DNA of 64,000 nucleotides from an uncultured Cohaesibacter sp. (GTDB lineage Bacteria > Pseudomonadota > Alphaproteobacteria > Rhizobiales > Cohaesibacteraceae): assembly GCF_963676485.1 (NCBI RefSeq), contig NZ_OY781114.1:2868501-2932500 (forward strand), written 5' to 3'. The position numbers and the translations under genes were made by a program. The notes beneath the pieces are model-generated. The model had not been told where the DNA came from, did no database searches, and saw nothing but the letters and a program-made list of their open reading frames with translations. Positions 1 to 8,692 of the stretch are shown here, piece after piece (the first letter of the stretch is position 1; every line of letters begins with the position of its first letter).

Positions 1-1300
1 TCTTGCCAAGGGCTGCCTTTGCGAGCAGCAGATAGACCCCGCGCATATCTTCGGGCAACTGGTCGGCAATAACACCTGCCTGTTTCCACTGATTCTCGTC
101 GAGGGTTTCTTCCTTGGCATCAACGCCTGCGCGGGCTACGGCCAAAAGCTGGCGGAATTCCTGCAAGTCTGGCGTTCTTTTGAGTGTTTTTTCGATGCGG
201 CAGCGAACCTGAAAATCCTGATAGAGAACAGAAACCGGCTGATAGGCGGCGTCCGGATCATCCAAAAGGTCGGTCAGGATCTGATGCAAAATGGCTTCGC
301 GCTCTTCGGCGCTGAGGCCGGGGTCGAGATCCAGCTGCGGTTCGGATTCACCGCCAAATTCCCGATCCAGCTTCAGATTGGCCAATTGCTGCATAACTTC
401 TGCTGTTGTCGGGGGTGGGGGCGCCATGGCCGGTCTGGGGTCTTCATCCGAGCCGGGCTTGAACAGAAGATCGTCGATAGTGTCGTGGGGCACGTCTGGC
501 AAGGGCATCAGCTTGGGGCTTGATGACCGGGCAGAGGTTTCCACCGCACCGATGGTCACTGTTTCCGAGCGACGGTAAAGAGCCGGTCCGAGGGCGACAA
601 ACTGGCCCCGATCTAGATTTCGGAAGGTCTCGGCCTGTCTGCGCTCGAGGCCAAGCAGATCGGCGGCACGCGCCATGTCGATATCAAGGAAGGTTCGGCC
701 CATCAGAAAGTTGGAGGCTTCGGCGGCGACATTCTTTGCCAGCTTGGCAAGGCGCTGTGTGGCGATGATGCCAGCAAGGCCACGCTTGCGGCCACGGCAC
801 ATGAGGTTGGTCATGGCACCAAGAGACGAGCGACGGGCTTCTTCACTGACTTCACCACCGGCTGCAGGGGCGAAAAGCTGGGCTTCGTCAACAATCACGA
901 TGGCCGGATACCAATATTGCCGGTCGATATCGAACAAGCCATTGAGGAAGGCCGAGGCGGCGCGCATCTGGCGATCTGCATCAAGGCCTTCCAGATTGAG
1001 TACGGCGGAGATGCGATGCTGGCGCACGCGGGCGGCGATCATGGTCAGGCCGGCTTCGGTGCCAACGGCATCCACCACTGCATGGCCGTATTTCTCGGCC
1101 AGCGTGACGAAATCCCCTTCCGGGTCAATGATGATCTGCTGAACCCATTTTGCGCTCTGTTCGAGAATGCGGCGCAACAGATGGGATTTGCCCGAACCGG
1201 AGTTGCCCTGCACCAGAAGGCGGGTTGCCAGCAGTTCTTCCAGATCCATTTGGGCCGGCTGGCCCAGTTTCATGGTCCCCAGATCAATGCTGACGGTCAT
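1..1300 (-). CDS. HerA-like P-loop ATPase (DUF87 type), 3' end cut by window
   Basis: A 433-codon open frame reads from ATG at 1300 off the left edge without a stop, so the C-terminus is missing. Residues 32-39 are a Walker A (GNSGSGKS), 58-64 IDPEGDF matches the HerA DPxGDY-type motif, 134-141 IVIVDEAQ is Walker B, and ATQR lies at 179-182. These are the hallmarks of HerA/FtsK-superfamily hexameric DNA-pumping ATPases. After about residue 270 the sequence is proline- and acid-rich and unfamiliar. The gene follows the exonuclease-sensor gene (stop at 1403) in the same direction with about 100 bp between them. HerA proteins usually partner a nuclease; no NurA is visible in the window. The family is secure; the substrate and role are not. 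Confidence 0.85.
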   Translation of the reverse strand, partial: MTVSIDLGTMKLGQPAQMDLEELLATRLLVQGNSGSGKSHLLRRILEQSAKWVQQIIIDPEGDFVTLAEKYGHAVVDAVGTEAGLTMIAARVRQHRISAVLNLEGLDADRQMRAASAFLNGLFDIDRQYWYPAIVIVDEAQLFAPAAGGEVSEEARRSSLGAMTNLMCRGRKRGLAGIIATQRLAKLAKNVAAEASNFLMGRTFLDIDMARAADLLGLERRQAETFRNLDRGQFVALGPALYRRSETVTIGAVETSARSSSPKLMPLPDVPHDTIDDLLFKPGSDEDPRPAMAPPPPTTAEVMQQLANLKLDREFGGESEPQLDLDPGLSAEEREAILHQILTDLLDDPDAAYQPVSVLYQDFQVRCRIEKTLKRTPDLQEFRQLLAVARAGVDAKEETLDENQWKQAGVIADQLPEDMRGVYLLLAKAALGK

Positions 1301-1402
1301 CGTGATACAATTATCCTGTGAGGAAAAAGAAAGAACGGCGGCGAACCTTTCAGATTCGGCGCTCCAGATCAATAGAGTTTCGCGCCATTGGGCCAAACAG
1401 AG

Positions 1403-3562
1403 TTAATAGCGAGCCTGTTGGCGGCGGATAGCCTCGGCTTTTTTCTCAGCGGCCACCGCATCGCGCAGGGTATGAATGCCAGAGGCTTCCAGAAGATCAA
1501 TCAGGCGAAGCAAAAGCTCAGCCGTTGCCAGCGAGTCGCCCAGTGCCGTATGGCGCATTTTTGCGGGGATCTCGATGCCAAATTGTTCGGCCAGCGCATC
1601 CAGCGTCAGGCTGCTGGTCTGACCCTGAAGATGGGCGGCAAGCAATACGGTGTCCAGCACCGGATTGGTGAAGCGGATGCCGACTTCATCCTGTTTCAGG
1701 GACAGGAATTTCATGTCGAAGGCCGCATTGTGCGCCACCAGCACCGCGTCGCTGACAAAGGCATGAAAGCGAGGCAGCACGGTTTGTACTGACGGCGCAT
1801 CGGCGACCATCTCGTTGGTGATATGATGGATCTTCGTAGAGGCGGGCGGGATGCTCCGGCCCGGATGGACATAGTGATCGAAAATCTCGCCATGCATGAT
1901 GCGTCCATTGACGATACGTACGCCCGCAATGGAAATGATCTCATCGCCGCCGGATGGGTCGAGCCCGGTGGTCTCGGTGTCAAAGACCACGAAATCCAGC
2001 TCCCGCAAGGGGCGGTCTTCCAGCGCGCCGAGATACTTTCGCTCCATCAGCTCGAAATCGTAAAATTCCAATCGCTCGGGCAGGAGCAGCATCTGCTCGC
2101 CCTGCTGTTGGGGCGTATGAGGATCGCGGGGAAGGTCGAGTGGCAGGCGTAGATGCGCTGTGCCGTCTGGGGCGATGGCGCTCCAGAAATCGGATTTATG
2201 GCGCTGCAATACATCTCGGCTGGTGATGTCTCCCAGATCGGGATCAAGCGGATCATCGAGCCATTCATTGATCGCGGCAACACTGAGCGGCGCGCCATGC
2301 CAATGAAGGTCGATATAGATCTTGTGATCCCGCTCACTGGCCCGCAGGAAAAAAGCCTGCTGTCCGGTGGCTGTGGCTACTTTGCGCAAGGCATATTCGA
2401 TCAGCTCGACTATGGAGATGGAATCACAGTGGAGCCAGACCGGATCGCCGATGAATTCGCAGGTGACGTGCAGATTTTCCGAGCTGTTGCGGCGCAGGAC
2501 CGAGTTGAAGAGGGATGAGGAATAGACATCGCTCATGGGCCAGGCGCTGGTCAGCATATCATGGGAGCGCTTGTCATATTGCTCAAGGCGGGTTGAGAGA
2601 CTGCTGGCCTCGTCTGCGATCATTCTTTCAAGGGTGTGTCGGGCTTCCGGAGCGAGGGCATAGTCTCCGGCCAGCATTTCGGCTGAAGCCAGAAGGTTGG
2701 CTGCCGGATGGCGCAAATCGCTGAGGGCGGCTTGCAAAAGCTTGTCTCGCTCCACATTGTCTGCAAGCTGGCGGGTCATGTCGTCAAAGGTGACGATGAA
2801 GCCGGACGGGCTCTGCCCTGCGTCATCGAGCAGCAGTGTGACGCGGCCTTGCAAGGTGTGTTTGCCATCGGCGGTGGCGCAGACGACAAGCTGGCTGAGC
2901 CCTTCCTTGTGATGTTTGTGGCGGCCTTCCTGCATGCGATAACTCAGGCGGTCCAGCGCGTGGCGGAAGGGAGCAGCCGAGACGATGGAGAATAAGGAAC
3001 GCCCAAGGCCCAGATCGCCCGACACATGCAGGATTTTCAGGGCGCGTTTGTTATAGAGCGTGATTTTGTGATCGAGTGAGCAGATCAACACGCCCTGTTC
3101 GAGATTGCTGATAACGCTTTCAAGGCGGGCGGTCTGTTTTTGTGTTTCCTGCGTGGCGTCGGCGATCTGTTTTTCTGTTTCGTCGCGGGCTTCGGTTAGC
3201 GCGGCTGCGATTTCGCGGATTGCAGGATTGAGAAGGCCTAGATATTTGCCGGTTTCCTGATCCATCCCGCGAGAGGCTCCAGCATGGACGAGGGACCGGA
3301 CATCCTTGGAGATATGCTCGATAGGCTGGGCGACATTAATGTCGAATTTCTGCCAGACCCAACCGGTGACAAAGAGGATGGCGAAGCTGGCAATGCCCCC
3401 AAATAGAACTAGATGCGGGGTGGCCTCGGGGCCTATGCGCTGAAGTGCGAAATAGAGGCACGCGGCAATAATGACAAAAGCACTTGCGGCAATGAGCGCG
3501 AAAAACAAAAAGATGCGAAGCCTCAGGCTCAGCCGTTCCGGTTTGTTTGTCGTTGGTGCCAT
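1403..3562 (-). CDS. Membrane PAS / degenerate histidine-kinase / DEDDh 3'-5' exonuclease fusion
   Basis: A 719-residue protein. ATG 3562 is chosen because it lies 18 bp after the response-regulator stop; an upstream in-frame start would overlap that gene. Two membrane segments (about 17-40 and 49-70) precede a coiled linker, a PAS-like region (about 145-265) and a HisKA-like helix containing LRHPAANLL. A poorly conserved HATPase-like part follows. From 521 comes a complete DnaQ-type exonuclease: DTET (D528, E530), HNAAFD (D616), and HTALGDS (H671, D676), so all DEDDh catalytic residues are present. It is unlikely to be the replicative epsilon subunit because it is membrane-anchored and fused to a sensor. 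Exonucleases of this kind are known beside VC_2705-type symporters and DUF294 genes; the biological role is unresolved. Confidence 0.85.
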   Translation of the reverse strand: MAPTTNKPERLSLRLRIFLFFALIAASAFVIIAACLYFALQRIGPEATPHLVLFGGIASFAILFVTGWVWQKFDINVAQPIEHISKDVRSLVHAGASRGMDQETGKYLGLLNPAIREIAAALTEARDETEKQIADATQETQKQTARLESVISNLEQGVLICSLDHKITLYNKRALKILHVSGDLGLGRSLFSIVSAAPFRHALDRLSYRMQEGRHKHHKEGLSQLVVCATADGKHTLQGRVTLLLDDAGQSPSGFIVTFDDMTRQLADNVERDKLLQAALSDLRHPAANLLASAEMLAGDYALAPEARHTLERMIADEASSLSTRLEQYDKRSHDMLTSAWPMSDVYSSSLFNSVLRRNSSENLHVTCEFIGDPVWLHCDSISIVELIEYALRKVATATGQQAFFLRASERDHKIYIDLHWHGAPLSVAAINEWLDDPLDPDLGDITSRDVLQRHKSDFWSAIAPDGTAHLRLPLDLPRDPHTPQQQGEQMLLLPERLEFYDFELMERKYLGALEDRPLRELDFVVFDTETTGLDPSGGDEIISIAGVRIVNGRIMHGEIFDHYVHPGRSIPPASTKIHHITNEMVADAPSVQTVLPRFHAFVSDAVLVAHNAAFDMKFLSLKQDEVGIRFTNPVLDTVLLAAHLQGQTSSLTLDALAEQFGIEIPAKMRHTALGDSLATAELLLRLIDLLEASGIHTLRDAVAAEKKAEAIRRQQARY

Positions 3563-3579
3563 GATTGTTTGTATCTTGC

Positions 3580-3945
3580 CTATTCGAGATGATCTTTGAT
3601 GGTTTTCGCTGCCGTGGCGAGGGAAAAAGGCTTGGTGAGGGCGCCGTTCGCTCCGCACGCACGCCCCTTTTCAAGTGCGATTGGGCGGCTGGATGTGTTC
3701 ATCATGATGATTGTGATATCCGCGCTGTTTGCTTGTTCGCGGATGGTCTGGCAGACGTCATAGCCATCTCGATCAGGCAGGGAGCTGTCGAGCAATATGA
3801 GGTTCGGATGGTCTGCAAGGGCGCAGTCCAGAGCATCCTGACCGTTGCTGGCGGTTGTTACCCTATAGCCTTCAGCCTTCATGAGCTGCGCAAGCGCAAA
3901 GACCATGGTAGGTTCGTCATCCACCACCAATATCGATTTCGTCAT
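3580..3945 (-). CDS. Single-domain response regulator (CheY-like receiver)
   Basis: The 121 residues form one receiver domain and nothing else. The acidic pocket is D9/D10, the phospho-acceptor is D53 in LLDSSLPD, the switch threonine is T84 and the conserved lysine is K105 in TKPF. There is no output domain, so it should act by protein contact or phosphotransfer. It sits 18 bp upstream of the exonuclease-sensor fusion, whose PAS and HisKA-like segments make it a plausible partner, although that kinase half looks degenerate. The kinase that phosphorylates it cannot be named from the sequence. Confidence 0.9.
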   Translation of the reverse strand: MTKSILVVDDEPTMVFALAQLMKAEGYRVTTASNGQDALDCALADHPNLILLDSSLPDRDGYDVCQTIREQANSADITIIMMNTSSRPIALEKGRACGANGALTKPFSLATAAKTIKDHLE

Positions 3946-3984
3946 GGTACTCCTCCGCGTTGCTTCCTTTCCAATGTCTCTGCC

Positions 3985-4506
3985 CTAGCTCTCGCAGGCG
4001 GCGGTGAACAGAGGATCATGCTCCTCCAGTGCGTACCATTTGGCCTGATCATTGAGATCGTGCATGGTCGGTGGCAAGACGCCGGTCCAATCGGCGCGGC
4101 GCTTGCCCGGACAATCGATCAACTGCCAGATAGAGGTGGTCGGGCCATCCTTTTCCGCTTGAAACAGCTCGGCCAGCTTGATGCCGGGCAGATTGTTGTT
4201 GCTCTTCATGGTGGCCTTGTTCAAGGCGAGGAAGCGGTCTGTGCGCGGGATGATATAGGAGAGCGGCTGCAGTAGGCTTTTGCCTTCAGCGGTTCTCAAT
4301 ACCACGACATCATCGCCAAAATCTGCTGTCGCGCGGGAATACCAGCCATAATCGAGTATGATCTGAAAAAGGATCATGGCGATACCGGCAGAAATGGGGA
4401 TGGCCCCCTTGGGGCGCGGGCGGCGCAGGATGAATTTGTAGACGACGATGGCTGCCCCTGCTGCACCGATACCGGCAATGAAGGTTCCTAGCAAAATGAA
4501 CAACAT
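3985..4506 (-). CDS. Small membrane protein of unknown function
   Basis: A 173-residue protein read from ATG 4506, preceded by AAGGAG 10 bp upstream; the longer open frame would overlap the upstream DUF294 gene. It begins with a hydrophobic helix (about 1-24), then a basic RRPRPK stretch, a second hydrophobic helix (about 36-53) and a soluble domain of about 120 residues ending in AACES. I do not recognise the family. It lies inside the symporter/DUF294/regulator/exonuclease gene string on the same strand, 40 bp before the response regulator, so it probably belongs to that functional unit. Confidence 0.7.
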   Translation of the reverse strand: MLFILLGTFIAGIGAAGAAIVVYKFILRRPRPKGAIPISAGIAMILFQIILDYGWYSRATADFGDDVVVLRTAEGKSLLQPLSYIIPRTDRFLALNKATMKSNNNLPGIKLAELFQAEKDGPTTSIWQLIDCPGKRRADWTGVLPPTMHDLNDQAKWYALEEHDPLFTAACES

Positions 4507-4666
4507 ACAGAAAAGGCTCCTTGCGGGTTGAACTGGTGGGCTTTTGCGTCGCCGATTTCGAGGGCGGTGCTCTTGCCTGACCATGCCTTTCTTGTGACAT
4601 GGAATGCGGGCCTTTGATAAGGCAGCATTTCGTAGTCCTCCCAATGGTTTAGGCGTAAGGGCAGGA

Positions 4667-6508
4667 CTAGATGTTGGCACCCTGCGCATGACCAAGGGCG
4701 GATTGCTGGGTCTTGATCATGATGAAGGCATCCTTGAGATGGTTGCGCTCCAATTCGCTAAGGCTGGCCGGTGCGAGAAAATTGTCCGGCTTCTTACCTT
4801 CGCGGATTTGGCGGGCCTGATGCGCCAACCGCATGGTGGCGATCAGATCGTAGGCATCAATCAGATCCTGCGCGCCAGAATGGCTAATGGTGCCCTGATC
4901 TCTTGCCTGAATGAGACGTTCGCGTGTGTTGGCAGCGGTAATCGCACCTTGCAGGGCATAAGCGCGGGCGAGATCCACAATAGGCACAACTCCATCGAGC
5001 TTGAGGTCGACGGTGTCCTTGTGTTCGCCCTTCTTGATCAGGGCAAAGCCGCGAAAGAAGCTGAGCGGCGGGGTGTGGCTCAAAGAATTGGAGATCATGT
5101 GCGCCCTGAAAATGCTGTTCCTTTTCGCCTTCTCCAGCGTTTCCTGATAAAGGCCCGCAAAGAGGCTCTCATCGCCAACAATAGGGCGCAAATCAAACAT
5201 GACACTGGCCAGCATCTGGGCCATGGGGTCGGGGCGGTCGATCCATTTGTCAAAATAGCTGCGCCAGACGGAGACGGGTTGCCGCCAGCGCGGATTGGTG
5301 GCCATCATCTCGCCGGGGCAATAGTAAAAGCCTGCCGCATCAAGACCATCGGAGACAAATTGGGCGAATTGCGTGAAATAGGCGCCGTGGTCGCTCTCGA
5401 TAAAGCTTTCATCCAGAATGAGGCAATTGTCCTGATCCGAGACGCCGGTCTGCTCCTGTCTCCCTTGAGAGCCACAGGCCAGCCAGAGATAGGGCACCGG
5501 GGCGGGGCCGAATTTTTTCTCAGCCAATTGCACCAGACGGCGGGTCAGGCTGTCGGTAACATTGGTGACGATGCGACCGATATTGTGGGCGTCCACGCCA
5601 GAGCCGACGAGCTGGGCCAGCATTTGCGGCACCTTGGCGACGATGGCCGCAAGGCTTTCGAAATCATCCTGACGTTGCAGGTCACGAATGAGAAATGGAG
5701 CGGAAACCGCCTGACGCTGTACCAGATTGGTGTTGGTCAGGATGCCGATCAGCTTGCCTTCTGTCACAACCGGCAGATGGGTGTGGGTGCGTTCCATCAT
5801 GGAAAGGAGGGCATCAAAACCCAGAGCATCAGGCCCCAGCGTAAAGGGGTCGGGCGTCATGATGGCGCGCACGGGGGTGTCCAGGCTATGGCCTGCGGCG
5901 ACAACCCGGTGGGCCATATCGCCTGTGGTCAGAATGCCGATCAGCCGCTCCTCTTCGGTGATCAAGAGGCAGGAAATATTCCTAGCCTGCATGAGCTTTG
6001 CTGCCTCAGTGACCGGCATATCCGGGCCGATGGTAATCGGGTCAGGGGTCATCAGCTCGCCGATGGTGATCGAGATGAGATCAGTGGTCGAATCGCTCTG
6101 CCCCGCAGCGGTTGTCCGCTTGATGAGAGAACTGTCAAAATAGGCGTGAAAGGACGGCAGATCTGTTGTCAGGGCCAGAAAATCTGCCTTCGGAATGAGG
6201 AAAAGGGTGCAATCCTGATTGGCTACGGCGCGATTGGGCGCATGGCCATCGCTCAGCATAGCCCGCTCGCCAAAGCTGTTGCCTACCGTCAGATGCAGAA
6301 GCAATGTGTCTTCGGGAGTGATGAGATCCACCTCGCCGGACTGGATGAGATAGAGCCCATCCACTTTCTGGCCGACGGATAGTATGACTTCTCCCTTGGC
6401 AACCTCGATTCGCAGGGTGTTTTGGGCGAGCGCAGCAAGTCGGCTCATTTCGATGAGGTCAAACGGATGCCTGTGGCTGGCGAATTCTGCAAAATCCGAT
6501 GTGCTCAT
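4667..6508 (-). CDS. Cyclic-nucleotide-binding / CBS-pair / DUF294 nucleotidyltransferase-like protein
   Basis: A 613-residue protein. ATG 6508 is chosen for its AGGAA ribosome site and because the cNMP domain starts just after it. Domains in order: a CAP_ED-like cyclic-nucleotide fold (about 20-125, with GEVDLITPE and NSFGERAML), two CBS motifs (about 150-275, each beginning with a MTPDP sequence), and a DUF294 nucleotidyltransferase-like domain with the signature GSQGRQEQTGVSDQDN, followed by the DUF294 C-terminal domain. This arrangement resembles GlnD-like uridylyltransferases and is regularly found beside sodium:solute symporters of the VC_2705 subfamily. It probably senses nucleotides and modifies or regulates the transporter module; the target is unknown. 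Confidence 0.88.
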   Translation of the reverse strand: MSTSDFAEFASHRHPFDLIEMSRLAALAQNTLRIEVAKGEVILSVGQKVDGLYLIQSGEVDLITPEDTLLLHLTVGNSFGERAMLSDGHAPNRAVANQDCTLFLIPKADFLALTTDLPSFHAYFDSSLIKRTTAAGQSDSTTDLISITIGELMTPDPITIGPDMPVTEAAKLMQARNISCLLITEEERLIGILTTGDMAHRVVAAGHSLDTPVRAIMTPDPFTLGPDALGFDALLSMMERTHTHLPVVTEGKLIGILTNTNLVQRQAVSAPFLIRDLQRQDDFESLAAIVAKVPQMLAQLVGSGVDAHNIGRIVTNVTDSLTRRLVQLAEKKFGPAPVPYLWLACGSQGRQEQTGVSDQDNCLILDESFIESDHGAYFTQFAQFVSDGLDAAGFYYCPGEMMATNPRWRQPVSVWRSYFDKWIDRPDPMAQMLASVMFDLRPIVGDESLFAGLYQETLEKAKRNSIFRAHMISNSLSHTPPLSFFRGFALIKKGEHKDTVDLKLDGVVPIVDLARAYALQGAITAANTRERLIQARDQGTISHSGAQDLIDAYDLIATMRLAHQARQIREGKKPDNFLAPASLSELERNHLKDAFIMIKTQQSALGHAQGANI

Positions 6509-6539
6509 GGTTCCTGTCTCCGGCTTGCTTACGGACAAA

Positions 6540-6566
6540 GATCCCACTGCGGTGTGCAGCGGGATC
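6540..6566 (-). terminator. Stem-loop between symporter and DUF294 genes (partial terminator or attenuator)
   Basis: Arms GATCCCACTGC (6540-6550) and GCAGCGGGATC (6556-6566) form an 11-bp stem with a GGTGT loop and one G-U type pair. Read on the minus strand it is followed only by a short TTTGT, so it is at best a leaky terminator. Alternatively it protects the 3' end of the symporter message. Confidence 0.5.
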
Positions 6567-6626
6567 TCCTTGAGTGCTTTGTCTCAGCTCGCAAGGATCC
6601 GGAAAAGACCCTTGCTGCCATAGACT

Positions 6627-8399
6627 TTAGTGATCGATTGCAGCGCCAGCGCCTTTCGGGATACGGATGCTCTCGACCAGTTCCTGAATTTCCTTGGGTG
6701 GTTCGGCGGACATGGAAGAGACCAGATAGGCAACGGCAAAGTTGATGATCGCTCCAATGGTGCCGAACGCTTCAGGCGCAATGCCCATGATGTGGTTCTC
6801 GGTGGTGTTCGCCAGCATGTTGGTGCCCGGAATGAAGAACCAGCCCTTATACATGAAGATATAGAGCAGGGTCGACAGGATACCGGCCAGCATGCCGAAG
6901 ATCGCGCCCTTGGAGTTTATGCGTTTGGAGAAGATCCCCATCATCAGGGCCGGGAAGATCGAGGAGGCTGCCAGACCGAAGGCCAGAGCCACAACCTGAG
7001 CGGCGAAGCCCGGAGGATTGAGGCCGAGATAGGCGGCAATCACGATGGCAACGGCCATAGCGACACGGGCATAGAGCAGTTCCTGCTTCTCGGTGATGTT
7101 CGGCGTGAAGGTGCCTTTCATCAAATCATGGGAGACAGCCGACGAAATGGCCATCAACAAACCGGCCGCAGTGGAGAGCGCGGCGGCAAGACCACCTGCT
7201 GCGACCAGCGCAATCACCCAGTTTGGCAATTTGGCGATTTCCGGATTGGCCAGAACCATGATGTCACGGTCCACGAACAACTCGTTCCCCTGCCAGCCGA
7301 ATTCTTCGGCTTTTGCCTGGAAGTCTGCGGATTTATCATTGTAATACTGGATGCGGCCGTCACCGTTTTTGTCTTCAAATTTGAGAAGGCCAGTGGTTTC
7401 CCAGTTCTTGAACCAGTCGGGACGGTTCTCATATTGCAGGTTGCCGTCTTCCGCTCCAATGGTGCCGGTCTGGATGGTGTCCATCAGATTCATGCGGGCC
7501 ATGGCACCAACGCCCGGTGCGGTGGTGTAGAGGATCGCGATGAAGACCAGCGACCAGCCAGCGGTCCAGCGTGCGTCGGAGACCTTAGGCACGGTGAAGA
7601 AGCGGATGATGACATGGGGCAAACCCGCGGTGCCGATCATCAGCGACATGGTGAACAGGAACATGTTGAGCGGATTGGAGGTATAGGCGGTATATTCCGC
7701 AAAGCCCAGATCCGTCACGATATTATCGAGCTTCACCAGCAGCGGCGTGCCGTCAACATGGTTGCCGAACAAGCCGATCTGGGGCAGGAAGCTGCCCGTC
7801 AGTTCCATGGAAATGAAGATGGCAGGAATGGTGTAGGCAAGGATCAGAACGCAATATTGGGCGATCTGGGTGTAGGTGATGCCTTTCATGCCGCCTTGCA
7901 CCGCATAGAGGAAGACGATTGCCGTGCCGATCAGCAGACCGGTGGATGCGTCCACTTCCAGGAAGCGTGAGAAGGCCACGCCAACGCCTTTCATCTGGCC
8001 TATAACATAGGTGATCGAGCAGATGATGAGGCATGCAACCGCCACGATGCGGGCTGTGGAGGAATAAAAACGGTCACCGATGAATTCAGGCACCGTGAAC
8101 TTGCCGAATTTACGCAGGTAAGGCGCAAGGAGCATGGCCAGCAGCACATAACCACCCGTCCAGCCCATCAGATAGACGGAGGCGTTGTAGCCGCTGAAAG
8201 AGATGATCCCGGCCATGGAGATGAAGGAGGCTGCCGACATCCAGTCCGCCGCCGTTGCCATGCCGTTGGCAACCGGGTGAATGCCGCGACCGGCGGCATA
8301 GAATTCACCGGTAGACCCGGCGCGCGCCCAGAAGGCAATCCCGATGTAAAGCGCAAAGGACGCGCCCACAACGATGTAGGTAAGAGTTTGAAGATCCAT
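6627..8399 (-). CDS. Sodium:solute symporter large subunit, VC_2705 (acetate permease-like) subfamily
   Basis: 590 residues with the multi-helix pattern of the SSS family (ActP/PutP relatives). ATG 8399 has a GAGAGGC ribosome site. The N-terminus contains GRGIHPVANGMATAADWMSAASFI, a typical SSS core passage, and pairs with the DUF4212 protein 20 bp upstream. The two-gene large/small-subunit arrangement is characteristic of this subfamily, which is associated with short-chain carboxylates such as acetate. Around residues 330-365 a hydrophilic loop carries DKNGDGRIQYYN, which looks like an EF-hand calcium loop with the last acidic position replaced by Asn. The substrate is inferred from the family and not proven. 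Confidence 0.9.
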   Translation of the reverse strand: MDLQTLTYIVVGASFALYIGIAFWARAGSTGEFYAAGRGIHPVANGMATAADWMSAASFISMAGIISFSGYNASVYLMGWTGGYVLLAMLLAPYLRKFGKFTVPEFIGDRFYSSTARIVAVACLIICSITYVIGQMKGVGVAFSRFLEVDASTGLLIGTAIVFLYAVQGGMKGITYTQIAQYCVLILAYTIPAIFISMELTGSFLPQIGLFGNHVDGTPLLVKLDNIVTDLGFAEYTAYTSNPLNMFLFTMSLMIGTAGLPHVIIRFFTVPKVSDARWTAGWSLVFIAILYTTAPGVGAMARMNLMDTIQTGTIGAEDGNLQYENRPDWFKNWETTGLLKFEDKNGDGRIQYYNDKSADFQAKAEEFGWQGNELFVDRDIMVLANPEIAKLPNWVIALVAAGGLAAALSTAAGLLMAISSAVSHDLMKGTFTPNITEKQELLYARVAMAVAIVIAAYLGLNPPGFAAQVVALAFGLAASSIFPALMMGIFSKRINSKGAIFGMLAGILSTLLYIFMYKGWFFIPGTNMLANTTENHIMGIAPEAFGTIGAIINFAVAYLVSSMSAEPPKEIQELVESIRIPKGAGAAIDH

Positions 8400-8419
8400 A
8401 GTCTAGCCTCTCGCGTTCC

Positions 8420-8680
8420 TTATTCTTCAACGCCGAATTTCTTGTCGATCGCATTCATGCGAATTGCATAGAAGAAGATGAGTCCTAAAAAGACCCAGAT
8501 TGAGCCCTGCTGGGCGAACCAGAATCCCAGATCGGATCCGCCGACTGCGATGCCTGACAGGACTGGACGAAGAAGCAGACCAAACCCGAAGGATGCGACG
8601 AACCAGATGACAAGGCAGATCGCGATCAGATTCAGGTTGGCTTTCCAATAGGCATGTCCGGAGTCATTATTCTCGGTCAT
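8420..8680 (-). CDS. DUF4212 symporter small subunit
   Basis: An 86-residue protein with two membrane helices (about 14-36 and 50-75), matching the DUF4212 family always found upstream of VC_2705-type symporters. Two in-frame ATGs exist; 8680 is preferred because a GGGGGGAA purine run immediately precedes it and the family usually begins shortly before the HWKANL-like motif (here YWKANLNLI). The alternative is 8692. It is the first gene of a minus-strand string that continues through the symporter, DUF294 protein, regulator and exonuclease. Confidence 0.88.
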   Translation of the reverse strand: MTENNDSGHAYWKANLNLIAICLVIWFVASFGFGLLLRPVLSGIAVGGSDLGFWFAQQGSIWVFLGLIFFYAIRMNAIDKKFGVEE

Positions 8681-8692
8681 ATTTCCCCCCAT

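Noticed and set aside
1403-3562. Calling the DEDDh gene the replicative polymerase III epsilon subunit
   Set aside because: Two membrane helices, a PAS-like region and a kinase-like core precede the exonuclease, and the length is three times that of DnaQ.
4604-6382. A 592-codon plus-strand frame
   Set aside because: It lies opposite the well-supported cNMP/CBS/DUF294 gene and has no recognisable motif or ribosome site; it is an antisense shadow of a GC-rich gene.
6630-7970. A 446-codon plus-strand frame
   Set aside because: Antisense to the symporter gene, His/Gln/Gly-rich text typical of reversed membrane-protein codons.
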